This document shows, piece after piece, positions 1 through 7,441 of a DNA stretch of 35,581 bases. Every line of letters starts with the position of its first letter. Position 1 is the stretch's first letter. Below the pieces are notes generated by a model. The model was not told where the DNA came from. It was given only the letters and a program-made list of their open reading frames with translations, and made no database searches. The translations under genes and the position numbers were made by a program. This DNA is from Betaproteobacteria bacterium (lineage in GTDB: Bacteria > Pseudomonadota > Gammaproteobacteria > Burkholderiales > CAIKXV01), in NCBI GenBank assembly GCA_947458835.1, contig CANHBC010000012.1, positions 1 through 35,581 of the forward strand, given 5' to 3'.

Positions 1-704
1 CTGACATCGGTCAGCACGATCGACTTGCGGGCAGCGTTGACCCGCAACGCCCAGTCGGCCAGTGAAGGCGTCGGCTGGCCCTGGCCCCCGGCCCCGCCCG
101 AGGCCGCTGCCGCCCGCCGTGGGGGTATCTCGCCTCCCACCAGTTCTACGGGTATGCCGTAACGCTCGCGCAGCAGATCGGCCAGCGTCCAGGCCGTGCG
201 CCGGCCGGCATCGTAGCCCTCGGGCCAGTGGACAAACGCCGGTTCGAACACGATCCGTACCACGCGCCGGTCGCGCTCCCCGGCGACCAGCGTGACGAAC
301 GGAACGTGGCTCGAACGGGAGGACTGGCTCTTCAGGATGCGCGGCGCGCTGTTGAGCATCACGTAGAAGTTGGGATCCTTGCGCACATCCTCCGCGGGAG
401 GAGCCAGCGCAACCGGTGCCTCGATGCGGACGATACTGAACGCATCGCGACGGACCGGCGGCAGGGTGACGCTGCCGCCGGGGGCGATCGACTGGATCGC
501 ATGGGCCGCGGCGTCGAGTGACATGCCCAGTGACACGCCCATCATCTCCGGCGCCCGACCCGCACCGCCATCCAACAGCGGCTGAGCGGCGGCTGCATCC
601 TTCCCGGGGGGCGGCGGTGCAAGGAGAAGGCAGGAACCGGCCGCGAGCAGCAGTGCCCCGCCCACGAGCCGCCGCCGGCCTCGCGGCCGGCGCGTACCGG
701 TCAC
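1..704 (-). CDS. Secreted protein of unknown function (C-terminus beyond window)
   Basis: An open frame runs from a GTG at 704 to the left edge without a stop, about 234 codons, so the C-terminus is missing. The start is an arginine-rich stretch followed by a hydrophobic core (LVGGALLLAAG) and a proline/alanine-rich linker, which is a Sec-type signal peptide; the protein is probably periplasmic or membrane-anchored. The mature part begins with a GVSLGMSLDAAAHAI segment resembling the short 'LGM..eA' repeats of many uncharacterised exported proteobacterial proteins. I recognise no catalytic motif. It starts 18 bp after the stop of the iron-binding protein gene on the same strand, so the two are likely co-transcribed. 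An ATG at 709 in another frame is stopped at once. The function is unknown; an iron-linked role is inferred from position only. Confidence 0.75.
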   Translation of the reverse strand, partial: MTGTRRPRGRRRLVGGALLLAAGSCLLLAPPPPGKDAAAAQPLLDGGAGRAPEMMGVSLGMSLDAAAHAIQSIAPGGSVTLPPVRRDAFSIVRIEAPVALAPPAEDVRKDPNFYVMLNSAPRILKSQSSRSSHVPFVTLVAGERDRRVVRIVFEPAFVHWPEGYDAGRRTAWTLADLLRERYGIPVELVGGEIPPRRAAAASGGAGGQGQPTPSLADWALRVNAARKSIVLTDV

Positions 705-722
705 CGCATCGGGCCGGCTGTT

Positions 723-1778
723 CTACTTCCAGCCGACCCGGTCGAGGATCTTCTGTGCCTGAGCCTGGTTGCGACCGAGCACGCCGATGTTGAACGTCTC
801 GGCCTTGAATTTGCCGAGCGATGCCAGCTCGGGGTTGCGTGGGGCCGCCGTCGATACCACCGGCCACTCGTTGTTGCCGTCTGCGAAATAGATCTGCGCT
901 TCATCGCTGGCGAGGTACTCGAGGAAGAGGCGGGCGGCCACTGGATTCGGCGCGGTGCGCAGCATGCCGGCCCCGGACACGTTGACATGCGTACCCGAAG
1001 TGGCCTGGTTCGGGAACGAGATGGCGACCCGTTCAACCACCTGCCGGTCCTGCGGCCGGGTCGACTTCATCAGACGCACATAGTAATAGGTGTTCGCCAC
1101 CGCGACATCGCACTCGCCGGCGGCCACGCCCAGCAGCTGATCGGTGTCGCCGCCGCGAGGCGGACGCGCCAGGTTGGCGACGACGCCGCGCGCCCATGCC
1201 TCGGCTTTCGCCTCGCCCAGCCGCTCGATCATCGAGGCCATCAGGGACAGGTTGTAGACGTGGTTGCTCGCGCGGATGCAGATCCGCCCCTTGAGTCTCG
1301 GATGGGCGAGGTCCTCGTAGGTCGCGACCTCCTCGGGGCGAACCGTCTTGCGGTTGTAGGCGATCACCCGCGCTCGGGTGGAGAAGCCGAACCAGGTGCC
1401 GTTGGGGGTGCGCAGCTGGGCCGGGATCCGGGCCTTGAGCTCGGCGGAATCGAGCGGCTGGAACAGGTCGAACTGTTCGGCCCGCCACAACCTGCCGGCA
1501 TCGACGGTGATGAACACGTCGGCCGGGCTGTTGCGCCCCTCGCTGCGAACCCGCTCGAGCAACGCATCCTCGCCGGCCTCGATCCGGTTGACCTTGATGC
1601 CGGTCTTGCGCGTGAAGCCGGTGTAGAGCGCTTCGTCTGTCTGATAATGGCGCGCCGTGTAGAGGTTGAGCACCTTGTCGGTCTGCGCAGCCGTCGGCGC
1701 CGTCGCGAGCATGCTGGCGACCGCGCAGAGGGCGCCCGCCAGCGGCAGGGTCAGGCGGAAGGAAAGGAACATGCGCAT
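723..1778 (-). CDS. Fe(III) ABC transporter periplasmic substrate-binding protein (FutA/FbpA family)
   Basis: A 351-aa periplasmic binding protein of the FutA/FbpA/SfuA family, which captures ferric iron for an ABC importer. Residues 1-31 form a signal peptide ending in an alanine-rich cleavage site. The mature start KVLNLYTARHYQTDEALY is typical of the family and holds His44 and Tyr45. The hallmark tyrosine cluster is at 231-233 (NTYYYV), the metal ligands in characterised homologues, and the conserved asparagine/glycine segment SGTHVNVSGAG follows. The ATG at 1778 is preceded by a GAGGA Shine-Dalgarno with 4 nt spacing; a second ATG lies two codons in. No permease or ATPase gene of an iron importer is in the window, so this is an orphan binding protein here. 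The Fur-box candidate at 1871-1889 would make it iron-repressed. Confidence 0.93.
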   Translation of the reverse strand: MRMFLSFRLTLPLAGALCAVASMLATAPTAAQTDKVLNLYTARHYQTDEALYTGFTRKTGIKVNRIEAGEDALLERVRSEGRNSPADVFITVDAGRLWRAEQFDLFQPLDSAELKARIPAQLRTPNGTWFGFSTRARVIAYNRKTVRPEEVATYEDLAHPRLKGRICIRASNHVYNLSLMASMIERLGEAKAEAWARGVVANLARPPRGGDTDQLLGVAAGECDVAVANTYYYVRLMKSTRPQDRQVVERVAISFPNQATSGTHVNVSGAGMLRTAPNPVAARLFLEYLASDEAQIYFADGNNEWPVVSTAAPRNPELASLGKFKAETFNIGVLGRNQAQAQKILDRVGWK

Positions 1779-1842
1779 TGGATCCTCGGTCTCTGGATGG
1801 GAAACGGCTGCCCGTGTGTCTGTCGGCAGGGCAGCTTTGGTC

Positions 1843-1872
1843 ATCTTAACAAGAAGAATTCTCGTTTGTAAA
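1843..1872 (-). promoter_or_regulatory. Candidate sigma-70 promoter of the iron-binding protein gene
   Basis: On the minus strand, TTTACA (1867-1872, 5 of 6 matches to the -35 consensus) and TAAGAT (1843-1848, 4 of 6 matches to the -10) are separated by 18 bp. They lie in the only AT-rich patch of the neighbourhood, about 65 bp upstream of the start codon at 1778. The -35 overlaps the Fur-box candidate. Confidence 0.5.
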
Positions 1873-1889
1873 TGATAAAGATTCGCATT
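1871..1889. promoter_or_regulatory. Candidate Fur box between iron-binding protein and patatin-like genes
   Basis: The 19-bp site AATGATAAAGATTCGCATT matches the palindromic Fur consensus AATGATAATnATTATCATT at 15 of 18 specified positions and keeps the outer AATG...CATT symmetry. It overlaps the -35 of the minus-strand iron-binding protein gene and, on the plus strand, the first codons of the patatin-like gene (ATG at 1872-1874). Fur bound here with Fe(II) would be expected to block transcription of the iron-binding protein and could also affect the divergent lipoprotein. The site was seen by eye; no matrix score was calculated. Confidence 0.6.
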
Positions 1890-2936
1890 GAAAGGCCGGT
1901 CAGCCGGCTGCTGGCACGCCTTGTCGCGCTGTCCCTGATGCTGTCCGTCGTCGGCTGCGCCCAGCGACCTCTGCCCGGCGGTTCGCAGGCCGGGTCCGCG
2001 TTGCCGGGGCGTCCGTCGGCGGTGGTTCCCGGGGGGGCGCCCTCGACCTCGCCGCCAGCCGTGTCCTCGCCGGCACCGCAGGCAGGGCCAGTGCCGCTCC
2101 CCCAGCAGCCGCGGCCGGAACCGATTGCCGTTGCGCCACGGATCGGCCTGGCGTTGGGAGGCGGTGCCGCGCGCGGCTTTGCGCATGTCGGGGTGATCAT
2201 GGTGCTGGAGCAGGCCGGCATCGTGCCGGATGCCGTGTCGGGTACCAGCGCCGGCGCGGTGGTGGGCGCGATCTATTCGGCCGGATACCGTTCGGCCGAC
2301 CTGCTGCGCATCGCCGGCCAGCTCGCCGAGTCGGACGTGCGCGACTTCGCACTGCCCGACCGTGGCTTCGTGCGCGGCGAGCGGCTGCAGGCGTTCGTCA
2401 ACCGGGCCGTCCAGGATCGGCCGATCGAGAAGCTGAACCTGCGATTCGCGGCGGTAGCCACCGACCTGCAGTCCGGAGAAGCCGTGGTCTACCGGCGCGG
2501 GGACACCGGCCTTTCAGTGCGGGCCTCGAGCGCGGTGCCCGGCGTGTTCCAGCCGGTGCTGATCGGTGATCGCCAGCTGGTCGACGGCGGCCTCACGCAT
2601 CCGATCCCGGTTCGTGCGGCGCGTGCGCTCGGCGCAGAGGTGGTGATCGCGGTCGATATCTCGAGCCAGCCACAGCACGCGCGGCTGGGCGACTCGATCG
2701 ACATCCTGCTGCAGACGTTCACGATCATGGGCCGGGCGCTCGGCGTGGCCGAACTGGCGGAGGCGGATGTGGTGATCCGGCCGGCGACCAGCCGCCTGCG
2801 AGCCACCGATTTCGAGAGCCGCAAGCTCGCGATCGCCGAGGGACAGCGCGCCGCGCGCGAGGCTTTGCCGGAGATCCGGCGGAGGATCGAGGCGGCGACC
2901 CGACGGCTCAGCCAGCGAGTCGACGGGCCCCATTGA
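1872..2936 (+). CDS. Patatin-like phospholipase lipoprotein (RssA-like)
   Basis: A 354-aa patatin-family serine hydrolase. The N-terminus (1-28) is a lipoprotein signal with Cys29 in LSVVGC, followed by a proline/serine/alanine-rich linker to about residue 88. The catalytic domain shows the oxyanion-hole motif GGGAARG (96-102), the nucleophile elbow GTSAG with Ser126, and the dyad aspartate in DGG (Asp238). Family members hydrolyse acyl esters of lipids; the true substrate is unknown, and the RssA name reflects similarity only. The protein is likely anchored in the envelope. No convincing Shine-Dalgarno precedes the ATG at 1872, and the codons around it are unusually AT-rich because a Fur-box candidate overlaps them. 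The start is kept because it supplies a complete lipoprotein signal. The 3' end overlaps the convergent NlpC/P60 gene by 29 bp. Confidence 0.9.
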   Translation: MIKIRIERPVSRLLARLVALSLMLSVVGCAQRPLPGGSQAGSALPGRPSAVVPGGAPSTSPPAVSSPAPQAGPVPLPQQPRPEPIAVAPRIGLALGGGAARGFAHVGVIMVLEQAGIVPDAVSGTSAGAVVGAIYSAGYRSADLLRIAGQLAESDVRDFALPDRGFVRGERLQAFVNRAVQDRPIEKLNLRFAAVATDLQSGEAVVYRRGDTGLSVRASSAVPGVFQPVLIGDRQLVDGGLTHPIPVRAARALGAEVVIAVDISSQPQHARLGDSIDILLQTFTIMGRALGVAELAEADVVIRPATSRLRATDFESRKLAIAEGQRAAREALPEIRRRIEAATRRLSQRVDGPH

Positions 2937-3504
2937 AGCGGCTGACCCAGTAGCGGTCATCCATGTTCACGATATGCACCCGGCCGCCGCGGCTGGGCGC
3001 ATGGATGAAACGTCCTTCGCCAACGTAGATGCCGACGTGGGAGTAGCGCCGGCCACGCGTGTTGTAGAACACGAGGTCGCCCGGCTCGAGTTCGCCCGGC
3101 CGCACGCTGGTGCCCATGCGCGCCATCTCGTACGAATTGTGCGGCAGGGAACGGCCCATCACGCGGTCGAACACGTAGCGCACCAGGCCGCTGCAGTCGA
3201 AGCCGGTATCCGGGTTGCGCCCGCCGAACGAATAGCGGATGCCGATCATCCCCATCGCCTGGAGCACCAGTTCCTGTGCGGAATTCAGCGCCCGGTCGGC
3301 GAAGCTCTGGACGGCCGACGGTGCGGCAGCAGTGAGCGGGACCTCGGAGCCGATGGGAACGGCAGCCTCCGGCCGGTAGTCCTGGGCATGCACGATGCCT
3401 GCGAGGTGGATCGAAAGCAGCGCGCCGGTGGCGGCAACGGCCAGCGTGTGGAGGGCGCGCTGGGTGGCAGATCGCGTCGTGGTCTGGGAGGGAACAAGAG
3501 GCAC
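2908..3504 (-). CDS. C40 (NlpC/P60) family peptidoglycan endopeptidase
   Basis: A 198-aa exported cysteine peptidase predicted to cut peptide stems of peptidoglycan in the periplasm. A signal peptide spans residues 1-40 with probable cleavage after VHA. The NlpC/P60 domain fills about 75-192: catalytic Cys104 in GFDCSGLVRYVF, catalytic His156 in YSHVGIYVG and third polar residue His168 in RFIHAP. The size is typical of single-domain Spr/NlpC-type hydrolases without SH3 or LysM repeats. Translation starts at a GTG (3504) with an AAGGG about 10 nt upstream. The gene converges on the patatin-like gene and overlaps its last 29 bp. A perfect 6-bp inverted repeat lies about 24 nt upstream of the start. 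Confidence 0.93.
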   Translation of the reverse strand: MPLVPSQTTTRSATQRALHTLAVAATGALLSIHLAGIVHAQDYRPEAAVPIGSEVPLTAAAPSAVQSFADRALNSAQELVLQAMGMIGIRYSFGGRNPDTGFDCSGLVRYVFDRVMGRSLPHNSYEMARMGTSVRPGELEPGDLVFYNTRGRRYSHVGIYVGEGRFIHAPSRGGRVHIVNMDDRYWVSRFNGARRLAG

Positions 3505-3527
3505 TTTCTGAAGACCCTTTCAGAGAT

Positions 3528-3542
3528 GCTTGAATATCAAGC
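3528..3542. repeat. Short perfect inverted repeat upstream of the NlpC/P60 gene
   Basis: GCTTGA-ATA-TCAAGC is a perfect 6-bp-arm palindrome in an AT-richer patch of the 232-bp divergent region 3505-3736. It could be an operator for the minus-strand hydrolase gene. The rest of that region holds a hairpin at 3702-3724 (5 bp, one mismatch, 4 bp, AGC loop) just before the Shine-Dalgarno of the next gene. I see no strong promoter there. Confidence 0.3.
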
Positions 3543-3736
3543 AGAAGTCCGAGTCATGCCGCACGATCGGATAGACTCTGCTCCCCCCGGAGACATCCTT
3601 GAACTGCTATCCGCCGCAGCCTCCCCGGCGAACGCGGCGCAGAATGCCACAGCCCGCCGCCGCTGGCAAACCGCCAGTCGAGCGCCCCGTCACCTGGTCA
3701 GGCCGACCCCCAGCGGGGCTCGGCCGGGAGGTTCCG

Positions 3737-4609
3737 ATGTACAGATGCCGCCTTGCCGCCAACCGCCTGGTCCTGATGATGCTGTCCTGCCTGCCACTGC
3801 TCGGAGCGGTGCCAGCCGGCGCCCAGGGCCTGGTGATGGGCATCCTCCCGCTGCAGTATCGAACCGCCGAGCAGATGGTGCCGCTGGTGCGTCCGCTGGT
3901 GCCGCCACCCGGCACCGTCAGCGGCATCCAGAACCAGCTGATCGTGCACACCACGCCGCAGAACCTGGCCGAGATACGTGCCGTGCTCGCGCGCATCGAC
4001 ACCCTGCCGCGCCGGCTGCTGATCAGCGTTCGCCAGGACGGGGAGCGCACGGGCGGCACCGACGGTGTCGTTGTGTCTGGCCGGGCCTCGGCGGGCGGCG
4101 CCGAGGTGGTCGTCGGTACCGCGCCAGCCGGGGCCGGGCTCGGCGTCCATGCCCAGGCGACCACGCGCAGCGGCTCGGAGCGTGCCATGCAGCAGGTGCA
4201 GGCCCTGGAGGGTCAACCCGCGCTGATCCAGGCCGGTCGCTCGATCCCGGTCCCGGTGCGCCGGGTAGTGCGCGGACCCCTCGGCGTGCAGACGGTCGAC
4301 GCGGTCGAGTACCGCGAGGTCTCGTCCGGCTTCCAGGTCGTGGCGCGGCTCGCGGGGGACGAGGTGCTGCTGGACATCCTGCCGCAGCGGCAGTCGTCGC
4401 CGCCCGGTGTGCTGCCTGGCAGTACGGCCATCGGCGTGGTCGACACCCAGCAGATCGCCACCACCGTGCGCGGGCGGCTTGGCGAATGGATCGACCTGGG
4501 CGGGACGGCGCGCGTCGCCGACGATCGTCAGTCGGTGCTGCTGGGCCGGGCCGGTGCCTCGGTGTCCGAGGAGCGCCGTGTGCTGGTGCGGGTGGAGGAG
4601 CTGCGGTGA
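3737..4609 (+). CDS. Exported secretin N-domain-like protein without a secretion system
   Basis: A 290-aa exported protein. The ATG at 3737 is chosen because GGGAGG precedes it by 5-6 nt and because it gives a clean signal peptide (1-29, ending PAGAQ); an upstream in-frame ATG at 3599 adds an implausible proline/arginine-rich leader. Residues 35-100 (ILPLQYRTAEQMVPLVRPL, then NQLIVHTTPQNLAEIRAVLARID) match the secretin_N / NolW fold, which forms the periplasmic rings of type II/III secretion and type IV pilus secretins. The remainder has short segments reminiscent of a secretin core (QALEGQPALIQAGRSIPVPV, FQVVARLAGDEVLLDILPQ), but the protein is far shorter than a true secretin. No gsp, pil or sct gene is nearby. 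It may be a stand-alone periplasmic adaptor. A weak -10-like TAGACT lies at 3572-3577. Confidence 0.8.
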   Translation: MYRCRLAANRLVLMMLSCLPLLGAVPAGAQGLVMGILPLQYRTAEQMVPLVRPLVPPPGTVSGIQNQLIVHTTPQNLAEIRAVLARIDTLPRRLLISVRQDGERTGGTDGVVVSGRASAGGAEVVVGTAPAGAGLGVHAQATTRSGSERAMQQVQALEGQPALIQAGRSIPVPVRRVVRGPLGVQTVDAVEYREVSSGFQVVARLAGDEVLLDILPQRQSSPPGVLPGSTAIGVVDTQQIATTVRGRLGEWIDLGGTARVADDRQSVLLGRAGASVSEERRVLVRVEELR

Positions 4610-4681
4610 AGGCGCCGCGAACGCCCGGCTCGCTGCCACTGCTGTAGCCTCCGACCATCGCCGATCCGTGGAGAAACCGAG

Positions 4682-5830
4682 ATGACCCGCCACCGACTGC
4701 CTGCCGCATTCATGCGCGGCGGTACCAGCAAGGCCCTGATGGTCCACCGACAAGCCCTGCCGCCGGAGCAGGGCGACTGGGCTCCGATCTTCCTGCGTGC
4801 GATGGGCTCGCCCGACCCGCACGGCCGGCAGCTCGACGGCATGGGTGGCGGCCTGTCCTCGCTGTCCAAGGTGTGCGTGCTGTCTCGCTCGTCCAGGCCC
4901 GACGCCGACATCGACTATACGTTCGCGCAGGTGATGGTGAAGGACGCGCATGTCGACTACAGCGGCAACTGCGGCAACATGTCCTCGGCGGTCGGTCCGT
5001 TCGCGGTAGACGAGGGACTGGTCCAGGTGCCCGACGGCGAGGCCACGGTCCGCATCTACAACACCAACACCGACAAGATCATCCACGCCACCTTCCCGGT
5101 CGATGGCGGCCAGGCGGTCGAGGTCGGCGACCTGGCGATCCCTGGCGTAGGTGGGACCGGCGCACCGATCCGGCTCGACTTCCTGTCGCCCGGCGGCGCG
5201 AGCACCGGGCGACTCCTGCCCACCGGCAACGTCGTCGATCGCATCGACGTGCCCGGGCTGGGGCCGGTCGAGGTGTCGATGGTCGATGCTGCCAACGCCT
5301 GCGTGCTGGTTTCGGCGGCTGCGCTCGGCCTCACCGGCATCGAGATGCCGAACGAGCTCGAGACCGATGCAGTGGCGATGGAGCGACTGTCCGCCATCCG
5401 TCTGCAGGCATCCGTGGCGATGGGGCTGGCCCGCACGATCGATGAGGCGCGTCACCGGACGGTGGTGCCGTTCGTCGGCTTCGTCTCGCCGCCTTCGACG
5501 GCACACACCCTGGCCGGCGAGTCGATCTCCGCTGACGGCGTCGACCTGACCGCGCGCATGGTTTCCAACGGTCAGCCGCATCGGGCGCTACCGCTGACCG
5601 CATCGCTGTGCATCGCGGTGGCCGCATCGATCGAGGGCACGGTCGCCTGGCAGGCGCGGCGTCGCGACTCGACCACGGCCGCGCCGGGTGGGGCGCTGCG
5701 CATCGCGATGCCATCGGGCATCCTGACCGTGGGTGCCGAGGTCGAATGCAGGAGCGGGGCGTGGACCGCGTTGCGAGGGTCGTTCTACCGAACCGCCCGC
5801 CGGTTGTTCGAAGGATCGGTCTGCTACTGA
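4682..5830 (+). CDS. PrpF-family isomerase/tautomerase (methylaconitate or oxalomesaconate type)
   Basis: A 382-aa protein of the PrpF / 4-oxalomesaconate tautomerase family, diaminopimelate-epimerase fold, which shifts double bonds in unsaturated tricarboxylic acids such as 2-methyl-aconitate. The signatures are MRGGTSK (11-17), GGGLSSLSK with Lys63, and YSGNCGNM with Cys97; the lysine and cysteine are the expected catalytic residues of the family. Length is typical. The ATG at 4682 follows GGAGA with good spacing. None of the methylcitrate genes prpB, prpC or acnD is in the window, so the substrate cannot be assigned, and GalD-like tautomerase activity is equally possible. Its 3' end faces the MmgE/PrpD-family gene across 51 bp with a hairpin. 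A -10-like TAGCCT lies about 35 bp upstream. Confidence 0.9.
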   Translation: MTRHRLPAAFMRGGTSKALMVHRQALPPEQGDWAPIFLRAMGSPDPHGRQLDGMGGGLSSLSKVCVLSRSSRPDADIDYTFAQVMVKDAHVDYSGNCGNMSSAVGPFAVDEGLVQVPDGEATVRIYNTNTDKIIHATFPVDGGQAVEVGDLAIPGVGGTGAPIRLDFLSPGGASTGRLLPTGNVVDRIDVPGLGPVEVSMVDAANACVLVSAAALGLTGIEMPNELETDAVAMERLSAIRLQASVAMGLARTIDEARHRTVVPFVGFVSPPSTAHTLAGESISADGVDLTARMVSNGQPHRALPLTASLCIAVAASIEGTVAWQARRRDSTTAAPGGALRIAMPSGILTVGAEVECRSGAWTALRGSFYRTARRLFEGSVCY

Positions 5831-5839
5831 AAGCCGAGC

Positions 5840-5861
5840 GCGGCCCGGGTATCCGGGCCGC
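5840..5861. terminator. Perfect hairpin between convergent genes, candidate bidirectional terminator
   Basis: GCGGCCCGG-GTAT-CCGGGCCGC forms a perfect 9-bp stem with a 4-nt loop in the middle of the 51-bp gap between the convergent prpF-like and mmgE/prpD-like stop codons. No U-tract follows on either strand, so it is a hairpin terminator of the GC-rich-genome type or simply an RNA 3'-end stabiliser. Confidence 0.55.
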
Positions 5862-5881
5862 CTCAGGGTTGCATGTGAGCC

Positions 5882-7285
5882 TCAGGTCGGGCGGAACGCT
5901 GCCAGGTCCACCGCACCGTCGAACAGCGACCGGGTGGCAGAGAGCAGGCGGCCGGAGGCCGCGTCGTCCCAGCCGCCGTAGGCCGTGTTGCCGCGGAACT
6001 TGGACTCGAGTTCCTCCCGCGACAGCGGTGCGTGCACGCCGCCCCGGATGAACGGCTGCCGCTCCTCGATCACCCGACCGTCGGCCAGCGTGAACCGCAC
6101 ATGGCCGGTATAGGCGCGCGGATACGGATTGTCCGGGTCGACGACGTAGCGCACCTTCGATGCGAGTGCGAGGATGCGTTCGTCGCGGACGGTGGCCGGC
6201 GTGAAGGCATCCAGCCCTGCCGCGCCGGTGATGAAGCCAACCGCGATGTTGAACGGTGCACTGAACTTGGCCCCGTACTCGGTGGCTGGCCGGTGCTTGG
6301 ATGGGAGCGGTTCCCACAGCCGGTGCACGTAGCCTTCGGCCGTCTCGCACAGCACGTCGACCACGTCCTCCGCGGTGAAGCCCTCGGTGCGCGCACGACG
6401 CGCCAGGCGCAGCGCGCAGTCGATGTACGGCTGGTTCATCGTGCCGGTCGCGTAGGGCTTGAAGGTGATCGACAGCATGGTCCAGTCTGACCCGAAGCCG
6501 TCGAGCAGCGCGCCGTAGTCGCCCTCGGTGCTGTGCGCGAAGCCGTTGTACAGGCCGTGCGTGCCTTCGAAGACGGTACGCGGCGAGAAGAAGCCCTGGC
6601 GTCCGATGCGCGCGGCGCGCACCCCGCACTGCGCGGCCCATCCGGCATGCAGCCGCTTGGTCCACGATCCCTCGGCGAGGTACTCGATGATGCCGCTCGC
6701 CATGCTGCCGGCGGTACCCAGCGCATCCACCGCCTGCCGGCGGTTCAGGCCCAGCGCCACCGATACGGCGAGCGTGGCGGCCATCGTGCCGAGGATGGCC
6801 GTCGGGTGGAAGCCGGAGCGGTGGATCGCCTTCGGCACGACGCGGCTCATCCGGCACAGCGCCTCGGTACCGGCGACGACGCCGGCCAGCGCCGACTGGC
6901 CATCCCGGCCGAACCGCTCGCAGGCGGCAAGCACTGCCGGCACGATCACTGTCGCGCTATGCACCGGGCCGCCTTCGTAGGTGTCGTCGAAGTCCTCGCC
7001 GTGCGCGGCGGTGCCGTTGATCAGCGCAGCATCTTCGGCGCTGAAGCCGCCGGCGTGGCCGATCGCGGTGGCCGGTCCGCCGCCATCGACGGCTCCGGCC
7101 AGTGCCCGGATGTAGTCTGTGTCGCGCGCCGCCACGCACAGCCCGGCGACGTCGAGCAGCAGGAACTCCGCCTGCTCGCGTACCGCTTGCGGCAGCGTCT
7201 TCGGATCGATCGCCAGAGCGAGGTCGACGAGGCGTTCGGCGACGGAAACCTCGGGGAGGGCAGCGGCGGGGGCGTTCTGGCTCAT
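5882..7285 (-). CDS. MmgE/PrpD family protein
   Basis: A 467-aa member of the MmgE/PrpD superfamily, which includes 2-methylcitrate dehydratase and cis-aconitate decarboxylase. Family segments are visible: LLLDVAGLCVAAR (about 43-55), INGTAAHGEDFDDTY (about 90-104, the conserved His-Asp region), GFHPTAILG (about 150), the alpha-helical AGSMASGIIEYLAEGSWTKR, and the C-terminal GHVRFTLADGRVIEER. Length matches the family. It lies convergent with a PrpF-family gene, which suggests shared handling of a branched or unsaturated tricarboxylate, but many paralogues of this family have no assigned substrate. The ATG at 7285 has no strong Shine-Dalgarno. A -10-like TAGCAT on the minus strand lies about 50 bp upstream. 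Confidence 0.92.
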   Translation of the reverse strand: MSQNAPAAALPEVSVAERLVDLALAIDPKTLPQAVREQAEFLLLDVAGLCVAARDTDYIRALAGAVDGGGPATAIGHAGGFSAEDAALINGTAAHGEDFDDTYEGGPVHSATVIVPAVLAACERFGRDGQSALAGVVAGTEALCRMSRVVPKAIHRSGFHPTAILGTMAATLAVSVALGLNRRQAVDALGTAGSMASGIIEYLAEGSWTKRLHAGWAAQCGVRAARIGRQGFFSPRTVFEGTHGLYNGFAHSTEGDYGALLDGFGSDWTMLSITFKPYATGTMNQPYIDCALRLARRARTEGFTAEDVVDVLCETAEGYVHRLWEPLPSKHRPATEYGAKFSAPFNIAVGFITGAAGLDAFTPATVRDERILALASKVRYVVDPDNPYPRAYTGHVRFTLADGRVIEERQPFIRGGVHAPLSREELESKFRGNTAYGGWDDAASGRLLSATRSLFDGAVDLAAFRPT

Positions 7286-7441
7286 CTGTGCGGTTCCGGT
7301 CAGTGGGCCGGTGCAGGGCCGGCCTGGGCGCCGATGCTACCGCGGTTCGGTACGGTCGCGTCGCCGTGCGACGGCCGGCCGGGCCTTGAGTTGCGTGCGT
7401 CGATGCCGCACCATCGGCCCGCCACTGTCGAAGGAGCATGA

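Noticed and set aside
3599-3736. N-terminal extension of the secretin-N-like protein from the ATG at 3599
   Set aside because: It would put 46 proline/arginine-rich residues before a good signal peptide, while the ATG at 3737 has a strong GGGAGG site.
7338-7352. TACCG-CGGTT-CGGTA repeat upstream of the mmgE/prpD-like gene as operator
   Set aside because: Five-bp arms are too short to stand out from background here.
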